From: Juglans regia
Taxonomy: Eukaryota; Streptophyta; Magnoliopsida; Fagales; Juglandaceae
DNA: 64,000 nt
NCBI RefSeq assembly: GCF_001411555.2
Contig: NC_049910.1
Coordinates: 29,731,150 to 29,795,149, forward strand
Reading direction: 5' to 3'
A program made the position numbers and the translations under genes. Shown piece by piece: positions 35,001 through 46,297 of this stretch. The notes under the pieces are model-generated. The model did no database searches, was not told where the DNA came from, and worked only from the letters and a program-made list of their open reading frames with translations. The stretch's first letter is position 1; every line of letters begins with the position of its first letter.

Positions 35001-36134
35001 TCAGTGCTCTATTCAATCCAAATGTTGCAGCTGAAGTCTTGAAGCTTATCATCTGTCCTGGCAACCATTCTAATAAGTGGATATAAGGTTATGAAAAAAG
35101 TGGAAAATTTGCTGTGAGAAGTATGTACAGACTGATCAGAGAAAGATTACATGGTCAAGAAGGGGAGTGTTCTAATACTAAGCAGAAGCAGGCTTTATGG
35201 AAGTCTATCTAGAGGATGAATGTGCCAAACAAGATTAAAGTCTTTGCATAAAGATTATGTAAGGAGAGTCTTCCAACTCAACATAATCTAAACAAGAAGA
35301 ATGCCAGTACATAGGGGGTCTGTTGTTTCTGTAAAAGTGTATTGGAAGACTTGCCGCATGCCATATTGCATTGCCAATCTATTAAGAAGTATTGGAAAGA
35401 ATTTTTGCCCATGATGGAAAATCTGGAACCACACCCATCCATGATAGAGGCTGTAATGAAATTGAAAACAAGAGGAAGTATGGAAGATTTGGCAGTGTTT
35501 TTCTTAATGGCTTGGGGTGTTTGGTTCAGGAGAAATAAGATGGTTCACGACAAAGATAATATGGAGCCTAGACAAGTCATCGAGCATGCATTGTCATTAC
35601 AGAGGAGCTTTGTAGTTTGTAAGGACCTACCTATTACGAAGACTAGGGACTATTTCATATGGCAACCTCCACCTACTGGAGCCTTGAAATTAAATGTGGA
35701 TGGTGCTATGTTTGGTGATCCACACAAAACAGGTGTTGGGGTGGTGCTTCGAGATGAGAAGGGTGACATTGTTGTGGCAGCAAGTATGTTGGAACCTGCT
35801 GTAGCTGAGCCTGAATCCATAGAATTACTTGCTATATTTTGGGGCATGCAATTATGTGCAACAATGGGGATCAACAGACTCATGGTGGAAAGTGATTGTT
35901 TACTCATGGTGAGGGAACTGCAAGCTAAATAGGATTCAGATGCTATGTATGGTATTCTACTGCGTGAAGTCAGAAAGAGTAATGTTATTTGAAGATTGCT
36001 CTATTCAACATGTAAGCCGATTGGATAATGAGGTTGCTCATAGGTTTGCTTGTAATGTTGAAAGTTTAATGATGTGGTGGGATTGTATTCCAAACTTTAT
36101 TTCTCAAGCTGTATGGCTTAATAAATGTCTGTAA
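32084..36134 (+). pseudogene. LINE ORF2 (endonuclease-RT-RNase H), broken
   Basis: ATG at 32084 opens with the endonuclease start MKLLNWNARGLGNPRA. Further endonuclease motifs follow in changing frames (FLQETRLH about 32190, VFGDFNEIL about 32480, SDHLPIWL about 32745). RT motifs: [12 protein letters not shown] about 33570, [15 protein letters not shown] about 33720, RGLRQGDRLFPYLF about 34005, and the catalytic FADD at 34148-34159. A plant-type RNase H ends the protein (LKLNVDGAM about 35690, VESDCLL about 35890). At least half a dozen stops or frameshifts separate the parts. Confidence 0.8.
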
Positions 36135-36167
36135 TAATTTTTTTAATATGAATGATAGTTTTTGTTA

Positions 36168-36198
36168 TAAAAAAAAAAATAAAAAATGGAAAGCCTAA
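36168..36198. repeat. LINE A-rich tail and right target-site duplication
   Basis: A-rich tail (two A-runs interrupted by a T), then TG, then GAAAGCCTAA at 36189-36198 matching the left flank. Confidence 0.65.
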
Positions 36199-36891
36199 TT
36201 AGAGTTCAGTTACATCTTCTTTTTTTAATTATTAATTAACATTTTCCAACATATATTTCAATTTAGTTATTCTGCTACATTATTTTGACCAATGTCTTAC
36301 ATTAGCTTTTAAAGTAAAAATAAAAAATAAAAAATAAGTTAAATGTCTGTCTCATCCTCAAACTTGAGACACATTCACAGTAAATTCTCTAGATCGCATA
36401 AGTATGCTGGGATCATACACTCTAACTTCTTCTATGATTAATCAATTTTAGTATACTAAATTGAACGAAAGGCCAAGTAGTATAGCCTTGGCATGATACA
36501 CATGCATGATGCACACGCGCGCGCACACAAATACTTTCCTCTACCTGAGAACTTAATGGGAAGTACTCATGATCTTATTAGCACGTATCAACTTCTGCAA
36601 AATTACAAGAATGGTTAAAGGAAGTTTCCAAACCCTCTAGCTTTTCTCATACATACATATATATAAATAAATAGCGTAGCTATCATTCGATCTATATATA
36701 ATGGGTTCTTTGGGTCTACCCCGGCCCATCAGACAGGGAAAATATGGAATATTTACAATGTAGAAACAAATTTCACATTTGAACTCGGTCTCTTCGTTAT
36801 TTCGTTATCTGGGTGACTCCTTTATTGCTTTATTCTATTCTAGATTCGAGCTTTTCTCTTCAGTATTATAGAATAGATATGTGTTTATCCC

Positions 36892-36930
<39 letters not shown>

Positions 36931-37096
36931 CATGCTTTTTTTTCTTTCATGGGTCGACGTACATGCATGAGAAAAGCTAAAAAAACATTGGGGCAAGGGC
37001 AGCTTCATAGTAGTTTCTGAAGGGAATAAAGATTGTGAGAACACTAGACAAGAATAAACTTTATGGTTTGAAATGACAAACATCTCCTACCTCCAT
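36199..37096. other. Intergenic DNA with (GA)n
   Basis: No gene supported. A (GA)n microsatellite of 35 bp lies at 36894-36928 and a short CGCGCGC tract near 36517. Confidence 0.5.
36894..36928. repeat. (GA)n microsatellite
   Basis: Uninterrupted GA dinucleotides. Confidence 0.95.
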
Positions 37097-37260
37097 CACT
37101 ACAAGAAAAATAGATATTTGTGACTTTTTTTGCGACGAAAATTATTATTTACGACGAAAACAGACTCATTTTAACTAAAAATAATCATTTCGCTATAAAT
37201 AAATAGTCGCAAATAAGTAATTTTCGATGGAAATTGGTTAATTTCAGATCCTGTCATCAA
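37097..37260 (+). mobile_element. CACTA (En/Spm) transposon terminus, single end
   Basis: CACTACAAGAAAAA at 37097-37110 is the canonical plant CACTA terminus. It is followed by GACGAAAATT and CGACGAAAAC-type subterminal repeats and a palindromic AT-rich section to about 37250. The partner end (TTTTTCTTGTAGTG) was not found to the right, so this is a broken or very diverged copy. Confidence 0.65.
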
Positions 37261-37329
37261 TAATATCATATATATATATATATTTACTGTCCGTGAATTG
37301 CTCCATCATTACGATATAACTGTTAAATA

Positions 37330-37720
37330 TTTTAACATAAATGTTAATAATTGGATATTCAATTTTCTATGATCCATGATAATAAAATAATAACAGTTAA
37401 AAGACTTACATTTCTCCATCTCAGTTAGATAGAGAATCTGACCCGAGTATGAGAGAATGATCACCCTAACAACTTTACCTCCAAGTGTATCTCGATGGCT
37501 AGAGGCACAATAATATTGTAGGTGAGAACCCTTAACCCCTCAATGTTATTTATAGACTTCTGGTCATTATGAAATCTAGAGACATTCATGTCTCACTATG
37601 ACAAAAATAGAGTTATTCATGTCTCACTATGACTTATTAATTAAGTGATAATATTTGAACTAGTTTAAATCTATTAGGATATGGGTGTGTGGGACATAGA
37701 GTTTTAATAAAACTCTTACA
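37330..37720 (-). mobile_element. Probable Ty1/copia LTR, minus strand
   Basis: On the minus strand, the purine tract AAGTGGAAGAA is followed at once by TGTAAGAGTTTT. A PPT of form AAGTGGGAGA next to TG is the usual copia 3' junction. The far end is placed only roughly. The region to the right would be the 3' internal part of the element. Confidence 0.45.
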
Positions 37721-39363
37721 TTCTTCCACTTGGCCAACATACCCATAAAATAACTTTTTTCCATTCATGAGTTTATTATAGGAAATTAACCATATTGCGC
37801 ACGTTCATTTACAGAAAACTTTCTTAACTCAAAATGCATTACATGAGTTCCGTAATATCAATGTTAAATCAGCTACCGATATAAGTCATGGCGGTTCTCT
37901 GTTATATAACAACCAAAGTTTCTTCCATGTACCACAACACTAGTAATTTAATTTAACATAATCTTTAATTTGGACAATTAAGGCTAATGTTGTAGTGTCT
38001 TGGGTTCCAATTCATGTCTATTTTAGACATTATCTTGTCATCTTTCATTCACACCATTTAATATACATATAAAGTGGACAAACAAGAAAATAGAAACAAC
38101 CAAAATAGATATATTTCGATGTCTAGTAACAAAATACTAAGCATATCAATAATCTCTTTAACATATTCACATCATGGATAAAGATAAAAGACCCATCTTT
38201 TCAACAATTAGTTCTTTAAAATATAATCATTAACGCAATATGGATATAGACATATTTGTTTCTGTACTTTCTTCTTAACACTTGGGCATTTAAAATTTTA
38301 TTAAATATTCATCATTCGGAGAAAAATACTCTGAAGAATTCTTGTCATACATTCTTAGCAGCTTGGTTATAAAGTTGACAATTCTAAGTCCTAAGATAAA
38401 TTTTTTCAATCATATACCACACACTATGGGCTCAAAGCATACCACAAACTCAACATCTATTGCACGTGAAATAATAAGAGATTTGTTTCATAATTTTTCA
38501 TAAAATAATTGTACTAGATAGCAAAATACATAATCATAACAGTATTTTCTATCATTAGAGCAATTCCATAAAATAGAGTTTGAATATCCAGTTACCTTAA
38601 GAGTATCAATTTAAAGGCAACAATATAGTCCTTAATTTCTTGCAAATAAATTTGCACTCTTTTCATAGCTTTTAGGTCAAACATCCTTAGGTTACTTTGG
38701 CAACAACCAAGAATGTCAATTGTAAAATTGATATTCAGTTGTATACAAGTTTGTGCAACCATCAAATTCCTTATAACCATCATATGCAAAATTTCTTTAA
38801 CAACATAATCAATTTGAGAACAATTCTTCTATATACAACCGCCGACGCAGAACCACTAACGTGGCACCGCTGATATTTTATTAAAAAAAAAAAAAGAGGA
38901 AAACAAATGAAATATGCGAAAGGGAGGGAAACTAAAACAAAAAGAAGCCAAAGCCCCTTGCTCGAGCTGAACCTAGAGACCTATCCTCGGAACGATTCTG
39001 TCTGTGGTCGCCACCGTGGACTGAAGAACTGGTTGTTGTGGGCGCCGTTCATCACACATTCAGGATCTGAGCCGCCATCGACGTCGGTCTGCTCTTGATT
39101 TCTAGGTCTGCTTCTTCCACTACCACGTTGAGTATTTCTTTCTCTTCTTTTAGATTTTATTTTCTGTTGTTCTTCACACATTCTCATGTATATGTCTTTT
39201 ACTGGTGAGTATGTTCCTTTTGGATTCATGTACCTACTCTTTTGTTTGAGTTTCTCCTGACAAATAAAATACTTTTCGGTTGTTGCACTTTTTGTTTGCT
39301 AAAATGCTTATGCTTATAAAAAGTAAAACCATTTTAGACCTTGAATGGTTCTTGAAAATACAA
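37721..39363. other. Non-coding DNA, possibly copia internal remains
   Basis: No domain is readable on either strand. The open frame at 38907-39098 and its minus-strand overlap show no recognised motif. Confidence 0.35.
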
Positions 39364-39618
39364 GTCACAAGAATTACTTTAGAAACCGCTGGTCACTCAT
39401 TCGAACAAGTCCAAAAAGATATTGATAGGGATCGATACATGTCCCCTATAGCAGCAGTTGAATATGGAATAATTGATTGAGTTATCGATAGGGATAGCAT
39501 CAGTCCTCTAATGCCTGTGCCAGAAAGGGTGAAATCAAGACTAAATTATGAGGAAATTAGTAAAGATCCAATGAAGTTCTTGACACCTAATGTTCAGCCA
39601 GATGATGAGATATACTAG
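39364..39618 (+). pseudogene. CLPP4: Fragment of plastid ClpP4 protease subunit gene (C-terminus)
   Basis: About 85 codons match the C-terminal end of the nuclear-encoded chloroplast Clp protease subunit ClpP4, with the tail SFEQVQKDIDRDRYMSP, AAVEYGIID, NYEEISKDPMKFLTPN and the exact terminal PDDEIY before TAG. The catalytic Ser and His regions and the transit peptide are absent. An in-frame TGA at 39478 replaces the conserved Gly after GIID, and an extra Gln codon lies before PDDEIY. No upstream exon is recognised, and no poly(A) follows, so it may be a duplicated last-exon piece rather than a processed copy. Not functional as it stands. Confidence 0.8.
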
Positions 39619-42106
39619 CTTTCGGTATATGTTACAGTTATAATACTCTGACAACTATTCTTTTTAAGTGCTATTTGTCTAAAACTTCATGTTTAAGTTT
39701 GTGTTCTTTACAGTTAGATTCTGCCACTTTAATGTGAGAGTGTTGTCGATTTTCAAACTATTTTGAGTGATTTGCTTTAGTTTTTGACCATGTAAAAAAT
39801 CCTCAGAAATAACTCTTGAGGTTTTTTGGTTTGGGGACTTCGCTCCCATGCGACTTGCCTTGGTAACCGCTGCTTTTTTGGGTAAATTTTACTGGATGAG
39901 ATTGTAGTGGTAGGTGTGAATTTACAAGAGAGAAATAGGGTGGTAGGGTCCACTTGTCTGAGTAGATGATCCAGGGCAGACTAGTTCTTCAGTTTTCTTA
40001 TTAATGGGCTGTCTGGTTCTTCAGTTGGTAAGCAAATGATGTTCCAAGTCTGGACCTTAGGTTTGCTAATGTTGACATTTAGTTTTGGTTGGGTGATGGC
40101 TACTTGAGACACCAATTAATAATAGTAATACTGTAAAATAAACCTTTGTGCCATCCTTTTTTTCTTTTTCTTTATGAAGAATTCTATTCTAAATTTGTTT
40201 ATTGACCCATAATATAACTAATATTACAAGCACAAGTGATGTGGTCTTACAATATCAGAACATTTTTTTTAAGTATATCTTCTCTCCATTATTGCTTAGC
40301 TCGATGGAAGATTTTGATGTAGTTTTCACAATTGTTGAACTATCTCTATCTAAGTCCTATTAATTTATTTTTAGATCGAACATTCTCATGTGCTATAAAT
40401 AATTGGCCCTCAAAAAGGGTAAAGGAGGAGAATCTAAGGATACATTAGAAACCCAGCTAGTTCCATTATTATCTATATACTAAATTTAGGGGAGGTAAAA
40501 GGATTTGCTACTTTTAACGAGACAAGCCATTTGGTTATATATGCCCTTTCTTGGAAATGAAAGAGAAATAGGTGGGAAAGCACGCTATCTAGTTCTATGT
40601 TTTTGTATCACATGTGTCTGATTTGTATCTATAGTCTTTGTTTTGGGTTATTGTGGCCCAAAATTGTTATATTTTGGTGTTACATAGATTTTAATGTGGG
40701 AAATTATATAATATTGCTATTGACAAGCTACATTTGTCTCCCTCTCAACATGGAAAAAGGAAAAGAACATCCATCTACCCTAAAACCATCTAGTTCAAAT
40801 CCTCCATCCGTGATATATTATTTTATTTAATATATCAATAACATTAGATTCGGGATTAGTTGATATTTATTTTCAAAATACATCAATAATTTTTCCAATA
40901 ACATTTTAGGACATACTATCAACTTCTCCAAACATCCCAATGCACAGTTACTATGGACCAGTGCCTGCGTGGTCACTGACTTTTCTGTCATATCTCGCTG
41001 CCAACCAATATCCAGACAACCTACAGGTGGTGAGAGACTACTTTTTTGTTTAATTTTTTTTGTTTGGAAAGTCCGCTAGCTTTAGTTTCTTTAAACATGC
41101 TAACCATTGATTCTTGAAGTTAGTTTTGAAAGTAGCCGTTTTGGCACTTGGTTTTGGGTTTTATTGAGGTTCGTACGTGACTCTAAGATCATGTTTGAGT
41201 TTGTTACAACTACATGTGCTAGTTATTCGCTACAAGTGAGACTTTTAATATACTTCAATTAGTACTACTTCTAATCTTTCAAAAGAGGTTTTAGTTTATG
41301 CTCCACCAAGAGTACTTATATTATGAAATATTCAATTTGTCAAAAATATTCAATTTGTCAAAAATATTTACAAAAAATCTACTTACAACTGGTTATATAT
41401 AGAAGAATTGAAATATTTATCACTTGGAACGACAGTCTAATTTGGCTTTGGCTTAACAGGAATTATGGAAACTGATGCTATCATTCTAGGTGTTACAAGC
41501 AGTTTTTAGGATCAAAATATGCATCAACACGTTCAAGAATAATGGCTATGTATATGACTTGTATTATGAGGTATATAGGTTAGGATTTCATCAACTTCTT
41601 GTCTGTTATGTTCTATTAATGAATGTAAGTTGGTGAAAAAAATAAGAGTATTGCTATATACAAGCAAGTTTGAGTACTAATCTGCATACTAATGTTGTTG
41701 CCTTCATATTCTAAATTCAAATTAGCACTGTTTTCAATAAAATCTACTTTCTGATTAATCATATTGAATGGGTGCACATATTAGTGTGCAGAATCGCTTA
41801 CAATTAGATTTTTCCAAAAAATAATGTACAAGTTTTTGAAAACATAAATATAATTTTACATAGGTGAGGCTTTCGGCTTCGTAGTGCTGTTAGGTTCCAA
41901 TTGTATCCATAAACTAGGCTTTTTTGTTACTAATTCTAGAGGGGTGGGTGTCATGTGAATTACCCATGGATTCACCTCATTGCTATCTCTGATTACATGG
42001 CTGAGTGTGGTGAAGTCTGCATTTTTCAGTGTTTGGGTTTTGACCTTTCTGCTGGAATAGAACTCACTGTAGGGCATCATAAACCTGTGTAACCAGGTAT
42101 TGTTCC
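39619..42106. other. Intergenic DNA
   Basis: Apart from the orphan exon-like block at 40910-41026, no feature was supported. The short open frames at 40597-40830 and 41856-42080 (minus) have no recognised domain. Confidence 0.4.
40910..41026 (+). other. Orphan exon-like block, 39 codons
   Basis: A 117-bp open block is flanked by ACATTTTAG on the left and GTGGTGAG on the right, so it has acceptor and donor sites and a length divisible by three. The frame reads NIPMHSYYGPVPAWSLTF in its middle, with protein-like composition. I do not recognise the family. It may be an exon of a captured or decayed gene. Confidence 0.25.
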
Positions 42107-42289
42107 TTTTTTTTTTTTCTAAAAAAAAAAGGGGCGGTAGCCACCCACATAGCAGCCCCGTCCCAAGTTTATTAAAAAGCCCTCACATGTGGCGGAGGAA
42201 TACCGTGGTAACATTCAATACATCAAAAACATTCCAAACAAAGAACAAACTCAATCGAACCATTAACAAAGACCATAAAAATCTAAACA
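42107..42289 (-). mobile_element. 3' UTR and tail of a minus-strand LINE (left part)
   Basis: A T-run at 42107-42119 next to an A-run, then GGGGCGGTAGCCACCC and CGTCCCAAGTTTATTAAAA. On the minus strand this reads as a 3' UTR ending in poly(A). The element continues past the gypsy insertion at 52387, where RNase H coding sequence appears on the same strand. Confidence 0.5.
42285..42289. repeat. Target-site duplication of the Tekay element, left
   Basis: AAACA, identical to 52382-52386. Confidence 0.85.
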
Positions 42290-44861
42290 TGTAAGACCCA
42301 GCCCATTTTCAGGCCCAGGCCCGTGGAACACCTCCCGTTTTCGACGTCGCTTAGAATCCCGTCCACTTTCTCATTTCATGCATGCCGTTCAGCCTCTTCC
42401 CTCTAGGTTTTTCTTCTCTTTACCTCTTATAGCTTACTATATTTATTTGTGTGTTATCCTTTTGACCTAGTTTCAGTACCACTACATTATCTTCATGCTT
42501 GCAGCCGCTCAACTGCTTGTGCCTCCACTACTCACCGTGAACCTCAACCAGCCCGTAACACGCTCACACCTACCAGCACTCCCCCGTAAGCTTCAAACTA
42601 GTGATCTGCCACCGTCTAGCTGAGACGCGTTCCGTAGCCACACCAAGCGAAACCACGCCGGCTTCTAGGTCGTTCGGAGTCCATCACACCAGCCACACGC
42701 CGCCTCGGTCTCACGGTGCTGAAGCTCCGAAATACTCTGTTTTTATTGTCAAAAACAGAGCTTTGTCCAAGCCGCGGTGATCACCCTCCATCGTGAACTC
42801 CTCCGTGCCGTGCCTCCGCAGAAACCACCGGCGAGGTCATTCCTCCACCCAGGTCCGCCTCACGCTGCCTCATCCCACGCTAGGAGCCACTCCACGCCGC
42901 CGTGTATATCCCCACCCTCCGTAAGTGCTTCCGCCGCACTGTGTGAAGTGAGTTTTCTGTTTCTCGTGTACTTACATATATATATATATGCATGAATGTA
43001 TACGAAAATTTATTTGTTTTCTTCTGGTGTAAATATATATATATATATATATTTGTACATATATATATACGGATTTTCTGGTGTAAATATATGTAGATAT
43101 ATATATATATACGGATGTATATGTAAAATCATATTAAATTAATAGTAGGAAATAATAACGTTTTGTTTTATTTTATTTTATTTTATTTTCTGTTCTCTTA
43201 GTGCGCCTCCAAAGTAGTGTTGGGGTGTTAGCTTAATTAAGTTAGGTTATGTAATTCGGATTTGAAATCATGAGTATGATACGTGGATTGTAAAGTGTGT
43301 TTTATTTAGGCGTAGATGCATGAATTTATTATAGTTATGTTACTTTGTATTGTAAATTATAGAATAAAATAAAATGTTTAGTCGAAGTCGGATATTGATG
43401 AGTTTAGAAAGTGATGCTGGTATGTTGAGAATAATGAGAATTTTGAGTTTGAGGAATTAAAAATGGACTATTTTAGAAGCGGTAGGCTTGAATATCAAAA
43501 TACGAGATTAATTGGAGACTTATGGAAATTTACGTGATTATCTTGTAGGTGACGAATAAATTTTCTTAGTTCGGCATTTCTGAGGAAATATTTCGAAAAG
43601 CTAAGAAGTCCAGGTAAGCGGGGTTCCTATGCTGGGTTTTATACAAGCTAATAAGACTGAGGTTGATTTTATGAAAACTTGCATAATTTGTGTTGTGTTG
43701 GGAACTTATGAAAACAAAGATCAACCTCGGTCACTTATCTGCATTATTCATGAAATCTGTGTGAAAAAGGAAAAATATTTTCTGACATGCATTGTGTAGA
43801 CATGAGCAATATTTGACATGTTTCTGAAATATACAGAGGAGCGAATATGATATCAATGAAATTTTTATGCATGTGATATGAAATGATATGGATCTGTTTT
43901 TGATCAAATAGAAATGATATGAATATGTTTCGCACGTGTTTTGATATGATATGGATATGATAAAACTTTGGCATACTTATCTGTTCTGAATATGGTTCTG
44001 ATATGATGATACTGTTCACGTGATATGGTTGGTACCACCATGATATGATATGAGTGCACCCACTTTGGAAACAAAGTGGTCTTTTTACGTGTTCTTTCCT
44101 GTGTGCACACTCGGGGCTCCGAGATTGAAAAAGGGGAAGTTCACTACATGATACTGCCTGGTTTGGCCACCGGGGATAGCACAACCCTACCACGGGGGTT
44201 AAACATGGTATATGATATGACATGATAAGATTGAGATGTTCAGTTATGTTATGCCAAAGCGTTTTTGAATATGAAATAGATCCTCAAATATGAATTGTTG
44301 ACATGAGTATGAAATGTTTGAAAAGTCGCTCTGATTTTCTGATAACACGTTTTCTGAGATCTGCATATAAAAATAAAATATTTTATTTCGGCATATTGAA
44401 CTTTCTGAAAAGGCTCATGTTTACATGCTAGTATATGTTCTCTGCTTACTGAGTTGTTGATAACTCACCCCCCTTATCTTCATATATTTTCAGATGATAT
44501 TGATTTCCCAGCTGGGGGTCGGGAATAGAATTGAAGCTGGCTAGATATGGATGGAAGGATTGGGTACTCTAGAGTACCATTGTTAGTAGATGGATTTAAC
44601 TTGAGCATTTGAAGTACTTTACGTTGTTTGAACCTATTGATACCTAAAGGTGTATTGTTATATTTTTGAGGTTATTGGGAGATTGTGGACCCCTTTTGGT
44701 TTATGTTTTGTAATGATAACTTATGGAGTTTTGTTATGGCTATTTGGAAAAATATGAATTGTGTGCTAAACATGAAGTCCTTGGAGTTTTAAGTGCTGGA
44801 AGAGACAGGTTTGTTAGTGACATGAGTTAACTCTCCGGACCCTCGGGTACGGGGCGTTACA
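42290..44861 (+). repeat. 5' LTR of the Tekay element
   Basis: Starts TGTAAGACCC, ends GGGGCGTTACA. Includes (TA)n tracts at about 42974-43100, a (TTTTA)n tract near 43168-43190, and a zone of ATGATATG/GATATGATATGG words at about 43850-44055. An open frame at 42777-42995 also exists in the other LTR but has no domain. Confidence 0.95.
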
Positions 44862-44863
44862 GT

Positions 44864-44875
44864 TGGTATCAGAGC
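44864..44875 (+). promoter_or_regulatory. Primer binding site, initiator tRNA-Met
   Basis: TGGTATCAGAGC, a perfect plant gypsy tRNA-Met site, two bases after the LTR. Confidence 0.9.
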
Positions 44876-45196
44876 CAGGTTTGAGGTTCTGCAGACTATA
44901 GAGCGTAAGATCATGGAGTATAGATAGGCTTTAAGAAATCATTTTCAGATTGGATGTGATGGTGGAGTGGGTTATGAGGAAGAATATCATAGGTATTCGA
45001 GGTCTTAAATTTTACGAACTTTAGGAATGACTTTGATGTGTAGGATTTTGTAGGTCTATGAGTGGAATTCATGTTGTTTGTGGTTTGGTTTGATTTTGGA
45101 GACTTTTATTAAATAGATTTGATGGCGTTAAAGTTTTAGACTTTGGAGTTTAATCATTACTACTGTTGCGCGTACTTCTTTTCTCTTTATTACAGG

Positions 45197-46297
45197 ATGC
45201 CACCTCGTCGTCGCGAACGAAGTATGTCGGACTTGAACGTGAACGAGAATGAAAGGGGAGCAAACCCGAGTGCTTCTGAAGTACTACGAGCAGCAGCTCA
45301 TCAGTTAATAGACGATCTCGCGCAAAATCCCGTAGGTCGCCAACGCAACTCTAATGAAGGAGGTGGTAACATAGAACAGTTCAATCGGATGCACCCCCCT
45401 TCATTTGATGGCAAAGGCGAACCCACCTTAGCTGAAGATTGGGTGCAAGATATTGAGGAAATATTGCGGGTGTTAACCTGCACAGATGAACAAAAGGTGG
45501 CATATGCAACTTTCAAACTGACCGGTGAGGCAAAAAGATGGTGGATCTCAGAAAGAACTATCCGAGAAGCAGGGGGAACAGAAATAGTCAGTTGGCCACA
45601 TTTTAAGCAGATTTTTCTTGAGCGATTTTTTCCAAGCTCGGCTCGAGAGGACAAGGCAATGGAATTTGCCACTCTGGTGCAGGGATCCATGACGGTGCAC
45701 CAATATGCAGCTAGATTCATTGAATTATCTCGTTTTGCTGCGTATCTGATTCCTGACGAAGAAAAGAAAGCGCGTAAATTCGAACAAGGGCTGAATGAAA
45801 AACTTTATGAGCGAGTAGTGGGCTTCCAGATTCGAAATTTCTCAGAATTGGTAGATAAGGCCACAGTTTTTGAGCGAAGCCTTCAAAGGAGCGCTGCATT
45901 GCACGATCAGAAGAAGAGGACTATTTCTTCGGGGCCTCATTTTGGTATGGACCAAGGAGCGTGGAAAAAGAGAAATGAAGGTAGTAGCTCAGGAAAAAGA
46001 ATGGTTCAGGGCACCCATCAAGCGTATCAATGTAGAACTTGCAACCGAGTGCATACTGGAGTATGCAGGAAGGAAGCGGGACTATGCTACCGTTGTGGCA
46101 GATCGGGCCATTATCTCAGGGACTGCCCTCTACGATTGGATAACAGCAGGCCCCCACCACCACCTAGAACAGAAGGGACAGCGCGAGGCAACATGCAGCA
46201 TACTACTGCACCTGCAAGGGTTTTTGCTCTGACACCTGGAGAGGCGGAGGATAGGAATGATGTGATCACGGGTATGACTTCTTGGTTATGTTTTTAA
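45197..46297 (+). CDS. gag: Gag of the Tekay element (unspliced product)
   Basis: Start is ATG at 45197 ([14 protein letters not shown]); the open frame extends upstream to 45143, but without an ATG. Immediately before the ATG, CTTTTCTCTTTATTACAG looks like a 3' splice site, so the leader may be spliced too. The 366-residue protein has the retrotransposon gag capsid core ([46 protein letters not shown]) and a CCHC zinc knuckle, [14 protein letters not shown], near 46086-46127. It should form virus-like particles and bind RNA. The last residues (from 46272) would come from an unspliced intron; the frame ends at TAA 46295. Confidence 0.9.
   Translation: MPPRRRERSMSDLNVNENERGANPSASEVLRAAAHQLIDDLAQNPVGRQRNSNEGGGNIEQFNRMHPPSFDGKGEPTLAEDWVQDIEEILRVLTCTDEQKVAYATFKLTGEAKRWWISERTIREAGGTEIVSWPHFKQIFLERFFPSSAREDKAMEFATLVQGSMTVHQYAARFIELSRFAAYLIPDEEKKARKFEQGLNEKLYERVVGFQIRNFSELVDKATVFERSLQRSAALHDQKKRTISSGPHFGMDQGAWKKRNEGSSSGKRMVQGTHQAYQCRTCNRVHTGVCRKEAGLCYRCGRSGHYLRDCPLRLDNSRPPPPPRTEGTARGNMQHTTAPARVFALTPGEAEDRNDVITGMTSWLCF

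Larger units (their letters stand above)
30471..36188 (+). mobile_element. L1-type LINE, full length, inactive
   Basis: A 5.7-kb non-LTR element with ORF1, ORF2 (endonuclease, RT, zinc-binding and RNase H parts), no LTRs, and an A-rich tail at 36168-36186. An exact 10-bp direct repeat brackets it. A ~150-bp 5' UTR precedes ORF1. Both ORFs carry stops and frameshifts. Confidence 0.8.

Noticed and set aside
38907..39229. Possible upstream exon of the ClpP4 fragment
   Set aside because: Neither strand reads as ClpP4 sequence, and no transit peptide or catalytic region is present.
42777..42995. Pro/Ser/His-rich open frame starting MITLHRELLRAV, duplicated at 50292-50615
   Set aside because: It lies wholly within each LTR, so the duplication follows from LTR structure; no domain, and it runs into a TA microsatellite.
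43744..44223. 159-codon minus-strand frame in the 5' LTR, repeated at 51264-51782
   Set aside because: Product of the ATGATATG-rich zone read backwards (His/Ile/Ser repeats); no domain.
45301..45720. 139-codon minus-strand frame opposite gag
   Set aside because: Shadow of gag.
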